Positions 1 through 13,702 of a stretch of 64,000 nucleotides of DNA are shown piece after piece; position 1 is the first letter of the stretch, and each line of letters starts with the position of its first letter. The stretch lies in NCBI GenBank assembly GCA_025677815.1, contig JAIXMP010000002.1:1798001-1862000 (forward strand), given 5' to 3'. The position numbers were made by a program, and so were the translations under genes. Under the pieces are notes generated by a model. That model did not search any database. It saw only the letters and a program-made list of their open reading frames with translations, and was not told where the DNA came from. Source of the DNA: Phascolomyces articulosus (Eukaryota > Mucoromycota > Mucoromycetes > Mucorales > Lichtheimiaceae).

Positions 1-153
1 ATTCCTACCATTTTTGATCACCCGTACCACCTTCGGAACAGGAAAGGATGACTCTTCGAAACAAAAAACATTGGCATGAATTTGTTTTTTGAAGATACTC
101 AATTCATCATAGAACTATTATAGTATTACTAATCCAAAGTTACGAATAAAAGA

Positions 154-161
154 TATAAAAG
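154..161 (+). promoter_or_regulatory. TATA-like box upstream of the GST gene
   Basis: The sequence TATAAAAG lies about 95 bp upstream of the GST start codon at 256. It is followed by an AAC-repeat leader at about 234-255 that runs straight into the ATG. The spacing fits a core promoter and a short unstructured 5' UTR. This is inferred from motif and position only. Confidence 0.4.
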
Positions 162-255
162 GGATTCATTTTTGTTTGGCTTTAGTCTGTATTAAAAAGA
201 ACAACTCTATATTTATATATTATATAACAAGAAAAACAACAACAACAACAACAAC

Positions 256-1372
256 ATGATTTCTTTTGAAAATTCAACACTTTATTACTACACTGTTGGA
301 AGTAAGTGACAAAAAAAATTGATGATTATAAGCAGTTACGTATTATGCAAGCCGAACACTTATATGTCTCTTTTTCCTCTAGCGCGTGGACGTGCTGAAG
401 CCATCCGATTTCTTCTTCGTGATGCTGGTGTAAACTATCAAGATTTTCAATTTAGTTTTGATGAGTGGAACGACCTCAAACCAAAGCTTATGAAAAAGTT
501 TCCTATGGCGGTGCTACCATGTATTGAAACCCAAGATGGTCAATTTTTTGGTTCTACTGTACCTCTTTTGAGAATACTTGGAAAGGAACTTGGTAATTTC
601 TTATTATAATAGTTGGCTTGGAAGACGCATATTTATTTTATGATCTTGTGGAACGTTAATTATTAATGATGAGATCATGCTGTTTCTAGGCTATTATCCA
701 ACAGGCGGGGTTCAGGATGATCATTTTATTGAGAATACTGCAGATCTTGCTAGTGATTGGGTCAGTGATTATTGCAAGATGTTTTATTGCCCAGTAAGTG
801 ACTAGTACATTTCCTAGTAGTATCAACAATTAATATACCATAGTAACAAAATGATTGCATATAACATAGAACCAATTAGATTTTCATTTGAACATGGAAA
901 TCCCACTTCATCTTTCAAGACTTGAGAGAATATATGGCGCATACCCAAGTGGTCCTTATGCTCTTGGTAACGAGGTATAAAAAGTCTTTTATTGCTTTAT
1001 TGATGTACATAACATCACTATCATTGCAATGCATTATATATTAATTTATCAACAAAATCCTGTATAGATCACTTACGCTGATTTCTTGGTGTATCATATT
1101 CTTTATCAAGAGAAGTTTTTAGATAAACTTCATGAGGTAAGAAAAATAGAATAGCAAGAAAGGGAATAAATATATTATAAATATAAAAAATAAAGGGAGA
1201 GTAGCTTATAAAATTGTATATTTAACAACAATAGTCAAATCCAAATCTCGAAAAATTTGCAAGGGCATTTGAGGAGCGTCCCAAGATGAAAGCCTACCTC
1301 GCAACACTTCCCAAAAATGAACCAGAAATTTACCCTACCCCTCCTAAAGAATTACAAAAGACTACCTCATAA
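256..1372 (+). CDS. Glutathione S-transferase, sigma-like
   Basis: Cytosolic glutathione S-transferase that would conjugate glutathione to electrophiles or reduce peroxides. Six exons: 256-301, 383-592, 690-793, 870-974, 1068-1136 and 1235-1372, giving 223 aa, the normal family length. The N-terminal thioredoxin-like half holds LYYYTVGTRGRAEAIRFLL, close to the 'YF..RGRAE.IR.LL' signature of sigma/mu-type GSTs, with a tyrosine in the catalytic position. The substrate-binding turn MAVLPCIE (cis-Pro) and a helical C-terminal half follow. All introns are GT-AG and keep frame. The start at 256 is preferred over the ATG at 319, which lies inside intron 1. The substrate cannot be told from sequence. 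Confidence 0.9.
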
Positions 1373-3624
1373 AACTATACTTTTATTATAATAAAATATG
1401 ACTGATTAATGTATTATTATGTAAAAATGTGCTGAAGATAGAAATTATATGTTTAATATGCGCAGCACTTTTTGTTGTACTAGTTGTTATTTGGGACTAA
1501 ACAAAATTACTGCGGGCGCGAAAAAGCTGGGCTTGAAAAATTTAAAAAAATATGATTTATATGAAGAACCTCCTCTCTTTTTATTTGTGTCTCTTTTCAC
1601 AATTCAATACAATCTGGAATAGACATTGACTTTCATTCTTATATTTCTCCCCTCAATTTCCACACCGACCATTCAAACTTCCTGTAGCGATATTCTCTTT
1701 CGGGAGGGTATTCGTGGATGGCAGCATGGGAACCATGTGGAGATAATGGTCTTTACGCGGCATTCCGATTAATAAAGCATTTACCTAACGTGGAGGTGAT
1801 CCGACTCCCACCATCTTACCTCTGTCTGATAGCTTAGTGATTAACTCTTAGGATAGAAAAAATACCTAATTCTTCCTTGTTATTTCTGTTTTCGAACAGG
1901 GACTCTTCCCGTGAGTCCAGGATGGTCAGAAAGTTAATGTTTGTTTTAGATTGTATTGAATTGTGTAATCCCTTCTTTTTTTTAAATCTTTTGAAACTAC
2001 AAACAGGTCTCTTTTGTTGTTTCAATGAAAAAGGGAGGGAAAGATTTCTCATATATATATATAATACTTTTATATTTTCAGAAAGAAAATGATAATAATA
2101 ATATATAAAATGACTTGATTCATTATTGGAATTCAATTTTTTATTTGATCTGTTTGATTGGCCAACGTTTTGAATTATTCAAAGAAGCTCATTGTTAATG
2201 TTGATTCCAACGTGTTCACTCACATTTTTTCTTTTGATTTCTTTTTATGATAAAGACTTTTATTCTTTGGAATAAACAATATAAGAGGTAATGTCAAAAT
2301 GACCATTATATAAAACAAAACCAGCTTCTTTTCTTTCTACAGTTATGGGTGGTCTGTGCGTTGGTGCGTGGTTCCTGGCCGCATTGTTCCGAACCTCAGA
2401 CAAGATTGACATAGTACTAAATTGGACCCATCGTTCATGATGTTCTCAAATGAGATAATCATATCAGAAAACTTACAATTATATAATGGCTTGTATTATA
2501 CATGTTTGTTCATCTCCCAATTTGTTATATGTCTACTACATGTAAATCCATCCCAATATTATTATTTATCTATCTCTGTTAGTTGTTAGCGCTATAATTT
2601 ATATCGTAATAATGACTCTTTCCTTGATAATTTAATAAATATTGTTACGTATTATTTATAAGCAATCGAAATGGAAGCACAGGCTGTTCATTCTCTTTTG
2701 CATTCTTTTTTCTAACTAATGTTATTTTTTATATTATGGTGGATGACCATGGATTTTCTTTCAGTTAATAAATAAACGAAGGTTTTATTAGCCCTTGACT
2801 AAATTGTTTATACAGCACTAATCGTTTAATTGTTTGAGATTTACGTTGAATTTTTTTTAATAATACAATGTTGATGTTGACTATTTTTTCTCACTTCTTC
2901 ATGTCACGCCACTGCTTTACAATCCTGTATATTATTTATAAGAACTTTCCTTATCATTTTGTGTTCATACACCACGTATCTAGCACGGATATTATGTGAA
3001 ATGTGAAACAAAAAAAATCGTATATAATACCATGATTATCTGTGCATGTAATAATAAACAATTTCATTGGTTAGATGTATTGCTTTTGCTCAATACATAT
3101 CTTCACTGAAAAACAAATATAATCGACAAGGACATATAATCAAGTGTGGTACCATCTTTGCCGATTTTAACCTAGAAAAAAATATTCTCAGAATACAGAT
3201 TTATAGCCATGTAAATAAAAACCAACCCCATCTTTATCTACTATCCCCTTACTTATAAGAATCTACTTATATGCATAACACATATATACGTATAAATAAC
3301 TAAGAACAGCAATGATAATGATAACATTGCTTTATGTACACAAGTTTCTTATTATATTAAGTGAAACCAACTATCAAAATTACGTATGTCAAAGAATAAA
3401 AAAAAGGAGTTTATGTTTTTATCAGGTGTTATTTATACATTTTCTTTGTTCAACAATATAAGTTTTGATTATTACATTACAAAGATAAAATACAGGGTAT
3501 ATATATACATATACGTAATTGTTTAAATCAAAAGTGAAGATATAATAGACTAATACGTATTTAAAAAGTTAAAGAGGAAGAAGAGGGAAGGAGGAGAATA
3601 GGTAATCGTTTTTTTTTTTTTTTT
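1373..3624. other. Gene-free interval between convergent genes
   Basis: About 2.25 kb between the GST stop and the transporter stop. It is AT-rich with only short ORFs that lack codon bias or recognisable domains. A stretch near 1690-1930 is less AT-rich than its surroundings but forms no convincing tRNA cloverleaf or ORF. Confidence 0.6.
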
Positions 3625-5315
3625 TTACTTTTTCTTGTTCAAGATTTCTTTCACATTAAGATCATACCAACCAAGGGAACGGCCGATATCTTCGATACTT
3701 TTTTGCTTTGTTTCAGGTACAAAGAAGAACATAAAGATAGAACTACATGCTGCAATACCTGTGAATATTAAGAACACATAGGCATTCAGGGCTTTTTGTA
3801 AGGCAGGAAAGATGAGACCGATAATGAAATTACAAAGCCAATTAACAAATAGAGCGGCAGAAGAAGCAGCACCGACAGCATAGGTAGGGTATACTTCTGC
3901 AGTAATCAAGAAAGGAACAGTACCAAGACCAACAGCAAAAGAGGATACAAACAACATGACACACACGACTTGAAGTGCAGATACTTCAAATCGAAGGGCA
4001 ATGGTCATAATAGCAGCAAACAAACACATACCCATGGAAGAGAACAAGAGCAAGAATTTACGACCCAATCGATCCACAAGGGCTAAACCAATAATCGTCA
4101 CCACAACGTTCAAAGCAGCTACACCAACAGTGACATAAGGAGCATCATCACCAAAGGAAGTAGAAAAAATATTGGTCGAATAATACATGATAGCGTTAAT
4201 ACCATTTAATTGGGAAGAGGCATGGACAACACACATCTTGAGAGTAATAAGAGCAAGGACGGGAATACGAATAACTTGGAAGAAAGAAAGGTTGGAATCA
4301 CCATTTGTATTCTTGTTGCCGGCAGCCTTTTCCTTGTCATAGTAAACAGAATCGTTATCGCCATCAGCAACAGGTTTCTTGACATCTTCATTGCTATTGG
4401 TAGAGACACCAAGAATCATATCAGAAAATTCTTCTTCAATATCACCGTTACGAAGGCGTAACAATTCAGCACGGGCTTCATCAATACGACCATGGGAAAT
4501 AAGCCATCTTGGGGAACGGGCACAGAAAGGTAACAAGATCATTTGAATAGCAGCAGGTGCGACAGTGATCACTGTGGCAACACGCCAGCCAACTGAAGAA
4601 CGTAAGCCTAGACCAATGGCTTGAATAATAAGAATACCAAATGTCATGAACAATTGAAGGAAACAGCCAAGAGCACCGCGAGTGGGTGGAGGTGCAATTT
4701 CAGCAATATACATACTGATGACAACAGTCTATTTTATATGTTTAAAATCGCTCGATTAATATGACTTGTTCAAAAATTAGGGTTGTCATGAATATATAAT
4801 TGAATGTATATTTACCATAAAACCAGATCCTGCACCAACAAAAATTCTTCCAACTGCAAATTGGCCACTTGTGGTGGATGTAGAAAGTAAAGCAGCGCCG
4901 ATAAAGAATGTAGTGTTCATCAAGAGCATGGAGTCACGACGACCGAATCGTTCAGATAATGGACCAGCAGCCAAAGCACCAAGCAAACCACCTACAGCAA
5001 ACATACCTGTAGCAACACCCCTATAAATATTATATGTTAGCATACTTAAACACTACTACTAACTGCGTGTTTTGAAAGGTGGTCAATTTTTACAGCTATT
5101 ACTTACCAAATCCAATCACCCATAGGAATACATTTTGGCATTGAACTTCCTTCAAAATAAGAAACCTCTCCTTCAGGAACACCAGGACAGTTCTTGACAT
5201 AATCACCGGGAATATTCAATGAACTCGTATTGATACCATTACTAAAGGCACCAAGACTAGCAATAATAACACAAAAAACGACAAAGGGTCGAAGACCTGC
5301 TGTTCTGGAATCCAT
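3625..5315 (-). CDS. MFS sugar transporter (SP family, GLUT-like)
   Basis: Plasma-membrane sugar porter of the major facilitator superfamily, expected to have 12 membrane helices and to carry hexose by facilitation or proton symport. Three exons on the minus strand: 5315-5107, 5020-4816 and 4728-3625, giving 505 aa. Family signatures in order: RFGRRD between helices 2 and 3, GRIFVGAGSGFM, YIAEIAPPPTRGALG, QLNGINAIMYYS in helix 7, DRLGRK between helices 8 and 9, and PETKQKSIEDIG at the C-terminus. The usual PESPRWL motif is changed to ARSPRWL. The ATG at 5315 is the only ATG in frame at the start; the longer reading frame opens with TTG. Specificity is inferred at family level only. Confidence 0.93.
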
Positions 5316-8172
5316 TTTTTTTTTACTCAAAAATTGTAATCGTATTTGGCCAGAATGAAATTAAATAAAAATATTTATATAATATATAAAGAAAAAAAAA
5401 TGAATAAAGAAATAGAGGAAGAAAAGTCGTTGGATGTAAACATGCGCAAAAAAAGGGCTTCTTTTATGATATTCGGACAATGATTATTTTCGAGTGGTCA
5501 TGGTTGGTGTTCACTCGATCTGTAGGTACGTAGGTGAAAAAAAAGGTCATGTCCGAAATGTAAGAAGCGGAGCATGCGGATTTTTCTTTTTTCTTTTTTT
5601 TTTTTATTCATTTAGTTTCAGCTAAATAAAATGACAACATAAGGATGGGGGACCCTGCACATTTATTTGTATCTAACCTCAGCATTATTAATAAGCATAC
5701 GATAAATATGATTAAAAAAAGCAGGGTTTACATATTGTACCTTTTACTACCTAACTTTTGTGATGATTGCCAAAAATATTGACTACACATTTAGAATGTT
5801 ATAAAGCGTATAATGACACTGACAAGATGAGTATGCTTTTTATTTGTATTTATTGCTTGTTGTCACCGTTATTTTTTGATATATAGTGTAGTAACCCTTT
5901 TATCTATTAGATTATATCAAACATAGACTATAAATCCGCGGTCAGAGAACCGAAATGACTTCATTATCATCATTGTATATTATATCTCCTTGGTGACTAG
6001 ACTTTCTCCTTTTGAGCAATCAAATTTTCTCCAGATAGATAGTATATCTTTATATACATGGTTTAAAGTTATCATTTTCCTCCCTCTTTCTTATCATTAT
6101 GCATAATGAGCTTATTGCATATACACAGGTACATATTCATCATCGCCATAACACGCATTTAACAATGTTTTATCCAAACCAGTAAAATACTAGTTTACTC
6201 TTCCATTCGTTAATGCGAACACAATTTCCCGCTTCTTTCAAAAAACGGTATGAGGCGGGATGTCGCTAAATGATCCGATGAGATCCGTTTTTACTTTTTT
6301 TTTTCTAATATCTTGATGATTTTATATCAATTTTTGAAAACATTTTATCAAAATAACAAACATATATAATCATGGAGTAAATAAGATGGATATAATGTGG
6401 GGCAAGAATTTACTCCATCTTTATTTTATCAAGGTGGGGCCCCGAATAAAAAATAAAAAGGCGCACACATGTCCATACTTATGGAAGCAACAATGTATTC
6501 TATCATTCCAGCCTATAAGAAAACCCATGTTCAACGCTTTTTTTTTTGGTATTATCTGTGAAACAATCTTTTGGAAAATGATATCCCGACAACAACGTGG
6601 GCAGCATTTCCCGCTGGGTCCCGTTCTTCCTTGACGATTCAAAAAGAAAAAAACTTGGAACGCACGGTCTTGTTAAATCACGGAATAATTCTATGTTCAT
6701 GATTATATACAACCCTGGATTTGATGGGTTCTGTCTATTATTTCCATATTGATATAAAAGAAGGGTTCTTCATTCCATTGTTTCCAACAATACTATTATC
6801 AAAGCGATACATAGTGGGTTCTCAATTACATTTATTACCATCATCCATGACACTAACTATAATATAATTGAACCACCGAAGAATTTCTTTTCATTCTTTT
6901 ACATTATCCGCCTAAAGCACTAATAACATCGTTTTATTTCGTTCGATCGGGTTGGGTTATTTTTTTTTAAAGAAAAGCTTTTTTTGGGGAGAGGAGATGA
7001 AAAAAAGTGCTACTACTACTATTATATATTCGCCGTATCGTTATACAATAGTATATACCTTATAAGCTGCAGTTATCTGCTGGGATTGTTCTTATTCAAA
7101 GGCTTATAAAGCATGCCATGCTTGTAAACCTTGTGGCAAATATCAATTTTTATTTTATTACTTACATTTAAATCATCATTTTTTGGGCCAAGAGCCATCG
7201 CTTAACTTTTAATATGATTGGCGCCAGGCACTTTTACACAACCTTAATCAAGCCGATTAAGCTGTGATACGAAAACTCCGCCACAAAAAAGTTTTTAATG
7301 ATAATTGCATTAAGAGAAATAGGTGGTCTCTCGTTGTCATGATAGGTCCATATTAGATCTATATCCTGTTGATGAATTGTGTTCTTTTTTTTATTCAACT
7401 CGGACCTAATTCGGGGACCGGCCCGAAACAAGATGTTGGTTTTCATGGAATTAATCATTGAGCCACATTATGCCGTAGAGTAGGAGATGGCTCAAGAGGG
7501 GAAAAAAAACCTTGCAATGCATTCAACTTCAATTGCTTTTTTTTTTTTTTGGATAATGACAAATGACAATATAAAACGTGTCAAACCATACTATACAACA
7601 ATGATGAAACAATAAAGTACATGTGTGTAATAATAAATGTTGATGCAAGGGGCCAGAAACAACTATAGCAACAACGTGTTTCTTACTCATGTGTCTCTCT
7701 ATACCTACTGATCGTAGCACCGATCATGCTGTCAGAAGAGTAGTAGCATTTTAAAATATAATTACACGCAGATTGAATAAAAAGAATACTTCATTTTTTA
7801 TATGTATAAATTATTGCTAACATGATGTATAATAGCTGTTCAACTAATGATTCATTTATGAAAAAGTATTTCTTTTTGGTAAGAATAAAACAAGGTATTA
7901 CTAAAATGTAGAATTCAATGATGCGTAATGATTATAATAAAAAGGCAGAAGGGGGTATATATGTAATTATTAAAGTGTATGAATGTATGTAAAAAAAAAG
8001 TGTGGCACCACACATTTATATAATTACAGTGTCAAAGAGAATAATGGTGATGACTTTGCAAATGAATTGCTATTAATGTAATGTACTAATGGTGTTGTCG
8101 TTTGTTCCTTGTTGGATGGGAGATGGACATGACGTAATTATAGAGAGGATAGTAAAAATATACGTATTATTA
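5316..8172. other. Gene-free interval upstream of the sugar transporter
   Basis: About 2.86 kb between the transporter start and the 3' end of the Bud4-like gene. The first 500 bp probably hold the transporter promoter, including TATA-like runs around 5375-5390. Beyond that I see AT-rich sequence, a GGGGCCCC palindrome near 6435 and several homopolymer runs. Short ORFs on both strands look random. Confidence 0.55.
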
Positions 8173-11100
8173 TCAACATCGGAAATCTTGTTGTGGGGGT
8201 ACATGAGTGGATGTAGATGCTGTCGTTCCTATTGAATCATCAATATTATTGTTCTCGGTATAGTCATAATCATGATCGTTATCAGGATCCATATCCATCC
8301 AATCAGGCCACATAGGAACATGGTTAATTATAGCTTTAAGTACTTGTAACCAGTCTTCACGTTCTTTGGCTGAGTCGCAGAAAAAATCAATCGATTCTCC
8401 GTTTTTAAAAGTAATACGGTAACCATTTTTGACTGAATATGAGACTAGTTCATCTTCGGATGCTGTTGTTGCACTACTCATAATGGAGCTTCTGTCTCCT
8501 CCTCCTCCTCCTCCAGCAGATGTTGATGATGCATATTGTTGCTGTTGCGGTAATGATAATAAATTACTATGACTGTTGGCAGTAGTTGTAGTGGTGGTAG
8601 TGGATGAAGCATCATCCATTGGGTATTTCGGTGGAATAATTATTCGATGGTCAGCAGCAAGTGATATAGCTTGAGATAAGTCAATAACAACTCGAGGTGT
8701 CCGTGGTGTTCCATCTGTATATGAATATAAACGCCATCCCCGTAAGCTAAAGAAGCGTCGTCTCCAAAACTATAATGTTTTAATACATCGTAGATTAGTC
8801 TCTCTTTCCTTCTTCTATTGCTATGATTAATGATCATGCCCAAAATTTTCATATCTAGCCATATTCTCCCAAAGACACTTGCCTTGACATCTCCTCCAAG
8901 TTGTGACATACATCCTGATTGCCAGCATGTACGATGACATCGTCGAGCATTTAATGCTTTTTGACAATCATCTAGATTGATGGGTAGTTTCTCCATCTAT
9001 ATACAACAACAATATATTTTAGTATACCTTAACTTATTTCCCATTCACCCTTCTGATCCATTTTTTTCATCTCCTTTTACCTTTGCTTCATCATCGCATG
9101 GAACATAACATAATTCCACGGTTACTTTTCCAACAGCTTTTTCAGGCACATTTCCATTTTTATCCTTCTTGTGTGTTGGAATAATACCTCCAAAACGTGC
9201 ATATTGGTACCAGCCATTAATAAGAGCAAAAGAAGCCCTGCACACTTTGGTTCGACATTGTGTTTCAATACTTTCTAGTGAAACCCTAGTTTGTGCAATA
9301 GCACCATCCATTCGATTCACATAACGTAAAATACTATCGGTTCGTGTTCTTCTTCGATTACCAAGTAATTTTCGGAATTGGTTGTTACTTTTTGTTGTTG
9401 GTTGACCAGCAACCAATGTTAATGTAAATTCAGAGGATGGTTCTACGTCACTTTATAAAATAATATCAATATGCATTTAAGAAATGAATGTCATTTGAAA
9501 GTAAAAAAAAAAAGAAAACAAATTACATGTAAAAATTGTGATCAAATTGGATATTATGCTTCATGGCATGGAAATCTGTACTTTGTTCTGAGTTGCCATT
9601 ACTGAGAACACAACGAATTTGAGGTGCATCTAGACATGATAATGGATGGACAAAAAATAAATGGTTTCTCTCGTTTAGAATAAGATGGTTGGATAGGTTT
9701 TTTCTTCCTAAAATTGGATGAAGTATGTTTTTGTACCTGAATGGATCGGAAAATCCAGATTTTCTGCAGCGACCAAGTGGATATAAAGCCGACCTTTCGA
9801 TTCTTTGTTTCGGCTATTAATAAATGGTGATAATCTGTGTTTTCTTTCCTAATAATCATAGATATATTATAAAACACATTTAATCATTCTGCTATTCAGA
9901 ATAATGAAAAAAAAAGCCATATTAATATTTACCGGAAAAGAACCAAATTCTCGCCATATAGGTTCCATGGGTATTGCTGATACAATGGATACATTTTCAT
10001 GGACTAATCGCCCATTTATTTCTTCATTTTCATCAATAAGAGTTTTTGATGCATGAACAACGGTGTTACTTTCTCGTGCTTGGTAATAGGTTGTCTATAA
10101 GTTCCAAATAGTTTTTTTTTGAAGATATCAGTCATTTTTTCCATAATGAATAGCCCAAATTTCTTTATTGTAACTATATTACCCTCTTTGATGTAATTCT
10201 ATCCAATTCACTCATGACCGACATGCCAAAATCAATATCTTGATCATCATTTGTTCCTCGACTGGATGCAGTACTTGTAGCTGTTGTTGTTGTATTCAAT
10301 GTTGCATTACTAGGTGTGGATCGCAGTAAAATAGGTTCTTGGGTTGTCCGTGATGTAGCCATTCTACTATGCGTCCTTGGTGTTTTCGTTAATGATGTAG
10401 TAGAACCATTAAAATCCGAAGCAGCATATTTCTTGCGTCGAAATAATCCATTACTGTTGTTGTTGTTGTTCTTGATACCCAATGGATCTTCTCGATGTGG
10501 AAAAAGAGAATGTTGTATGAGAGAAGGCATGCTTTGAGTTTTTGTAGGTGTAACAGCACGGAATCGCTGGTTTTGTTCTTTGGCTTTGTTGATAGCTTCC
10601 GTCAATTTATTATCAACAGACCGAATAATAGTAGTTGTATTACTTTTTGTGGTTTTAATTGATGATGTACCGCCATGGAATGAAGAGGTAGATGTAGAAG
10701 TAGAAGTAGAAGGTGGAAGAGAAGAAATAGGGGTACTATGATGTGATGAGTGCCAATTTCCTAGTTTGGGCTGTGTTAATTCGGTTAATACCTCGTCTCC
10801 AAATCCTCGTTGTTCTTTTAGATATTGATTGTTTGTGGATGTCGGCATTGTAAATGGCATATCTCTTGGAAGACTGTTTTTATATTCTTGCTGTTCTTCT
10901 TTGATAATATATCGATCAACGGGTGTGGGAATGGTGGAAGAAGTTGATGAAGCTCCATCTATTAAATCTTGTTCTTGTTTGCTGGGACCGTCATTGTCCT
11001 CGTTGTCATCATTATTGTTGACAGTAGTGTCATTATTATCCTCTTCCAATTTGTTGCTATGGAGATGATCATTGTTATCCACATTACTGCCATTTTCATT

Positions 11101-11826
11101 GGCATTTTCATCATTGTATTGATTTTCTTCTTCCATTGAGATATTGATAGCACTGTCATGATCTTGATCAGAAGATGTAGATTCATCTGCACCCAAAGTA
11201 AATACTTCATCATCCTCTTCCTCTTCTTCCATATCATGGTTGTTCACATCCTCTCTATTCTTAGTCCCATCAATTTGATTTTCCTCATCGTCGTCGTCGC
11301 CGTCATCGTCATCATCCACTTCATGGGAACCCGATTCCGAGGTTACGCATATATCAGAGATTTCAATCTCGTCAATATCACTATTAAAAGTCACTTTTTT
11401 ACGAGAGGATGCTGATTTATTTCCATCGTCATCGTCGTCGTCGTCGTTATCTTGATGCGCATCTCCATTGATCCGATCGAATGATCCATGGGTTGGTGTT
11501 GTGGGTGATATATTATTTAAAGGTTGATCGTTGTTATTGACACGAATGTTGTTGCGAAACGAAGCAAACGAAGTAGGTGAGATTGGCGCCAAAGGGTGCC
11601 TTCGCCATTCATGTCGACGATTATGAAATGTTGCTGAAGCAGTTTCTGGAAAAAGAGAAGTTTGAGCGGATCGAATGGCAAGAGAAGCAATTTCAATACC
11701 TCCTCGTGCAAAGTTTCTTCCAAGTTCGGGTGTTGGCATGGTACCATTCGATTGTAAAGAACCACTCACCATGTGATTTCTATTAGGTTCATTAGGCGCG
11801 TCTGTTTGAATAGAGTTCCCAGCCAT
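8173..11826 (-). CDS. BUD4: Bud4/anillin-like protein (anillin homology + PH domain)
   Basis: Septin-associated cortical scaffold, by analogy with yeast Bud4 and fission-yeast Mid2, acting at the septin ring. Seven exons: 11826-10183, 10094-9933, 9848-9737, 9629-9527, 9450-9081, 8996-8883 and 8769-8173, giving 1033 aa. Residues 1-550 are disordered and very acidic (D/E/N runs). Residues about 590-800 form the anillin-homology region, with the C2-like strand GRLYIHLVAAENLDFPIHS and the helix SLESIETQCRTKVCRASFAL. A PH domain follows (about 825-965): SQLGGDVKFWRRRFFSLRG and ITFKNGESIDFF, interrupted by a T/Q/G-rich insert of about 60 residues. The exon 6/7 junction is a GC-AG intron. The exon 3/4 junction has a shorter alternative acceptor that would leave an implausible 29-nt intron. 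Confidence 0.88.
8881..8882 (-). other. GC-AG intron donor in the Bud4-like gene
   Basis: The intron after ...GGDVK starts with GCAAGT instead of GTAAGT and ends with ATTATAG at 8770. The flanking exons join in frame within a conserved PH-domain strand (GGDVK-FWRRR). No GT donor nearby keeps this frame. GC-AG introns with an AAG|GCAAGT consensus are a known minor class. Confidence 0.85.
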
Positions 11827-13702
11827 TATATTTTTCTATTCCAACATATACAATAGAAGAACAATAACAAGAAAAAGAAAAAAAAAGAAAAGGGGGGACG
11901 TGCAAAAAAAAAAATATCTCGGTTCCCTCAATTGTATGAGTTAGTTTTTCGTGGGGAGGGCGTTTTTTACTTTTCTTTTTTGCAGGAACATCCAAAAACG
12001 GATATCCGAAAACATTTCTAAAATTGGCACTTTCATTTTCTTGGTTTTGCTTGTATACTAATTTTTTTTCGTTGTCAAAAGGAGTGGTACTACCAAAAGG
12101 AAGGGAGTTGTTGGTAACTGTTGAAAAAAGAACCTGTTTTTTTAATGATTATTATTATATTTCTTTCATTTTTTAAGGAGTATACCATTTATATTAGAAA
12201 ACGTGTTATAACTTAATAATAGTAATAAGTAGGTCAAGCATGACCAAGTCATAGTACATTTTTTAACTTGTCTTGTTTATCTATAAAATCATCATCTGCC
12301 TGAAGCTTTGGGAATAATGGATGGCACTGTTTTGCCACTAAACTACAACTGTTTTTGTATTACCATGCAGTGATCACGAAAAACGCCACTCATTTAGAAA
12401 CGGTATTACTTTTTTTTTTTTATTTTTGGCTTCTTTTCGTTGTTGTTTATCATTTATACATTTCTTAGTCTTCTTCTTTCTTGTTTAATTCATCAAAGGT
12501 TGATAAATATATTCATTCAATGGCAAAGGTGATATATAATTACCATTAATAATAGATATAATATTCTTCGTTCTCCTTTTATTGTCCTTGAAAAAATAGT
12601 CTCCTTGACAAGTAATAAATTATTATACTTAAATGTCATTTATTACTAATAATAATTGGTTGGGGATACGGTTGTTCCTTAAAGTTCTACTTCCAACTAC
12701 TTCTTCTTTATAACATACCATATAAGTATGTTAGTAACGAGTGTACATGGTCATACCCTTGGTGTAATTGTACTACATCCTATATCTATTTTACAACATA
12801 ATCCTAATTATGCTTATTATTTTCAAGTAAAAAATATAAAATAAAACATACAATTATTTAGGTTATTTGCGGGTATTTTTCATATCCTATCCAGAACTTT
12901 ATTATGATCATCCTTTTTATATTGTTTTAGATTATACAACAATGAACACTTTTACAATGGTCCTTTGTTGCTATGTCAAATCTACGTATTATAAATATGT
13001 CGATCATTTTTTATTGCTGAGGAATGATATGCCAAGAATAACTCTAATGTACGAGCAGTAGTAGTAGAAGTAGTAGTAGCATTGCATATTATAGAATAAA
13101 ATGTATATAAAAAACGCAAAAGCCTCCTCTACTCGATCCAATAACTATAAAATCTCCTACTTTTTTTTATGCATTATAGTAAAATATATAAAAGGTCTAA
13201 TTTTGATGGGGAACAGAGCGTGCAGTTTTGTTTTCATGTTGCATCAAGCAATAATGTGGGTCACAATTATGCTGCATATTTTTTTAGAGCACTTCCCACG
13301 AAACTGAAATATATATAAGATGGTCTGGTATTATTTTGACAAGTTAGAAGGCGAGTGTATATACAACAAAATAAAGTGTTTCATCAAAAAAAGAAGTAGA
13401 ATGGAAAGCACATGTGAATATACTGAAATGTTGATTCAAGTGAAAATAGGTTTTTTATTTATTATAATAATATATGTATAGTGAAGGAGGATATACAAAG
13501 ATTGCTTGTGCTTTTTTTGAATAAAGAAGAACAGAAAATAAAAGGAGTCATATGTCAAAACAAAAACAAAAGAAAAAAGCAAAAATTGATATATAAAAAT
13601 GTAATAGATATAAAGATATAATAATAGTAATTGAATATATATAATAGTAAAATATATGGCAGAAAGAAATATTTATATATTAAAACAACAAACAATCATC
13701 TT
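11827..13702. other. Upstream region of the Bud4-like gene
   Basis: About 1.9 kb between the Bud4-like start and the stop of the zinc-knuckle gene. The part next to 11826 has A/G-rich runs that suit a 5' UTR. A short GTA-repeat tract lies near 13055-13080. No ORF with coding character was found. Confidence 0.55.

Noticed and set aside
1690..1930. Possible tRNA-like A-box (TAGCTTAGTGATTAA) and TTCGAAC stretch
   Set aside because: The two elements cannot be arranged into a cloverleaf with acceptor and anticodon stems; the TTCGAAC lies in a chance hairpin.
6240..6300. Short segment resembling C/D-box snoRNA motifs near a hairpin
   Set aside because: Box C and D spacing and terminal stem are not convincing.
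6386..6712. Overlapping ORFs of 69-82 codons on both strands
   Set aside because: No domain, no splice pattern and homopolymer-rich; they shadow each other.
9690..9737. 29-nt intron in the Bud4-like gene (alternative to the 107-nt intron)
   Set aside because: It would keep frame but is shorter than any other intron here and would insert residues absent from the conserved C2-like strand.
10962..11237. ORFs antisense or frame-shifted within the acidic part of the Bud4-like gene
   Set aside because: Shadows of a long low-complexity coding exon.
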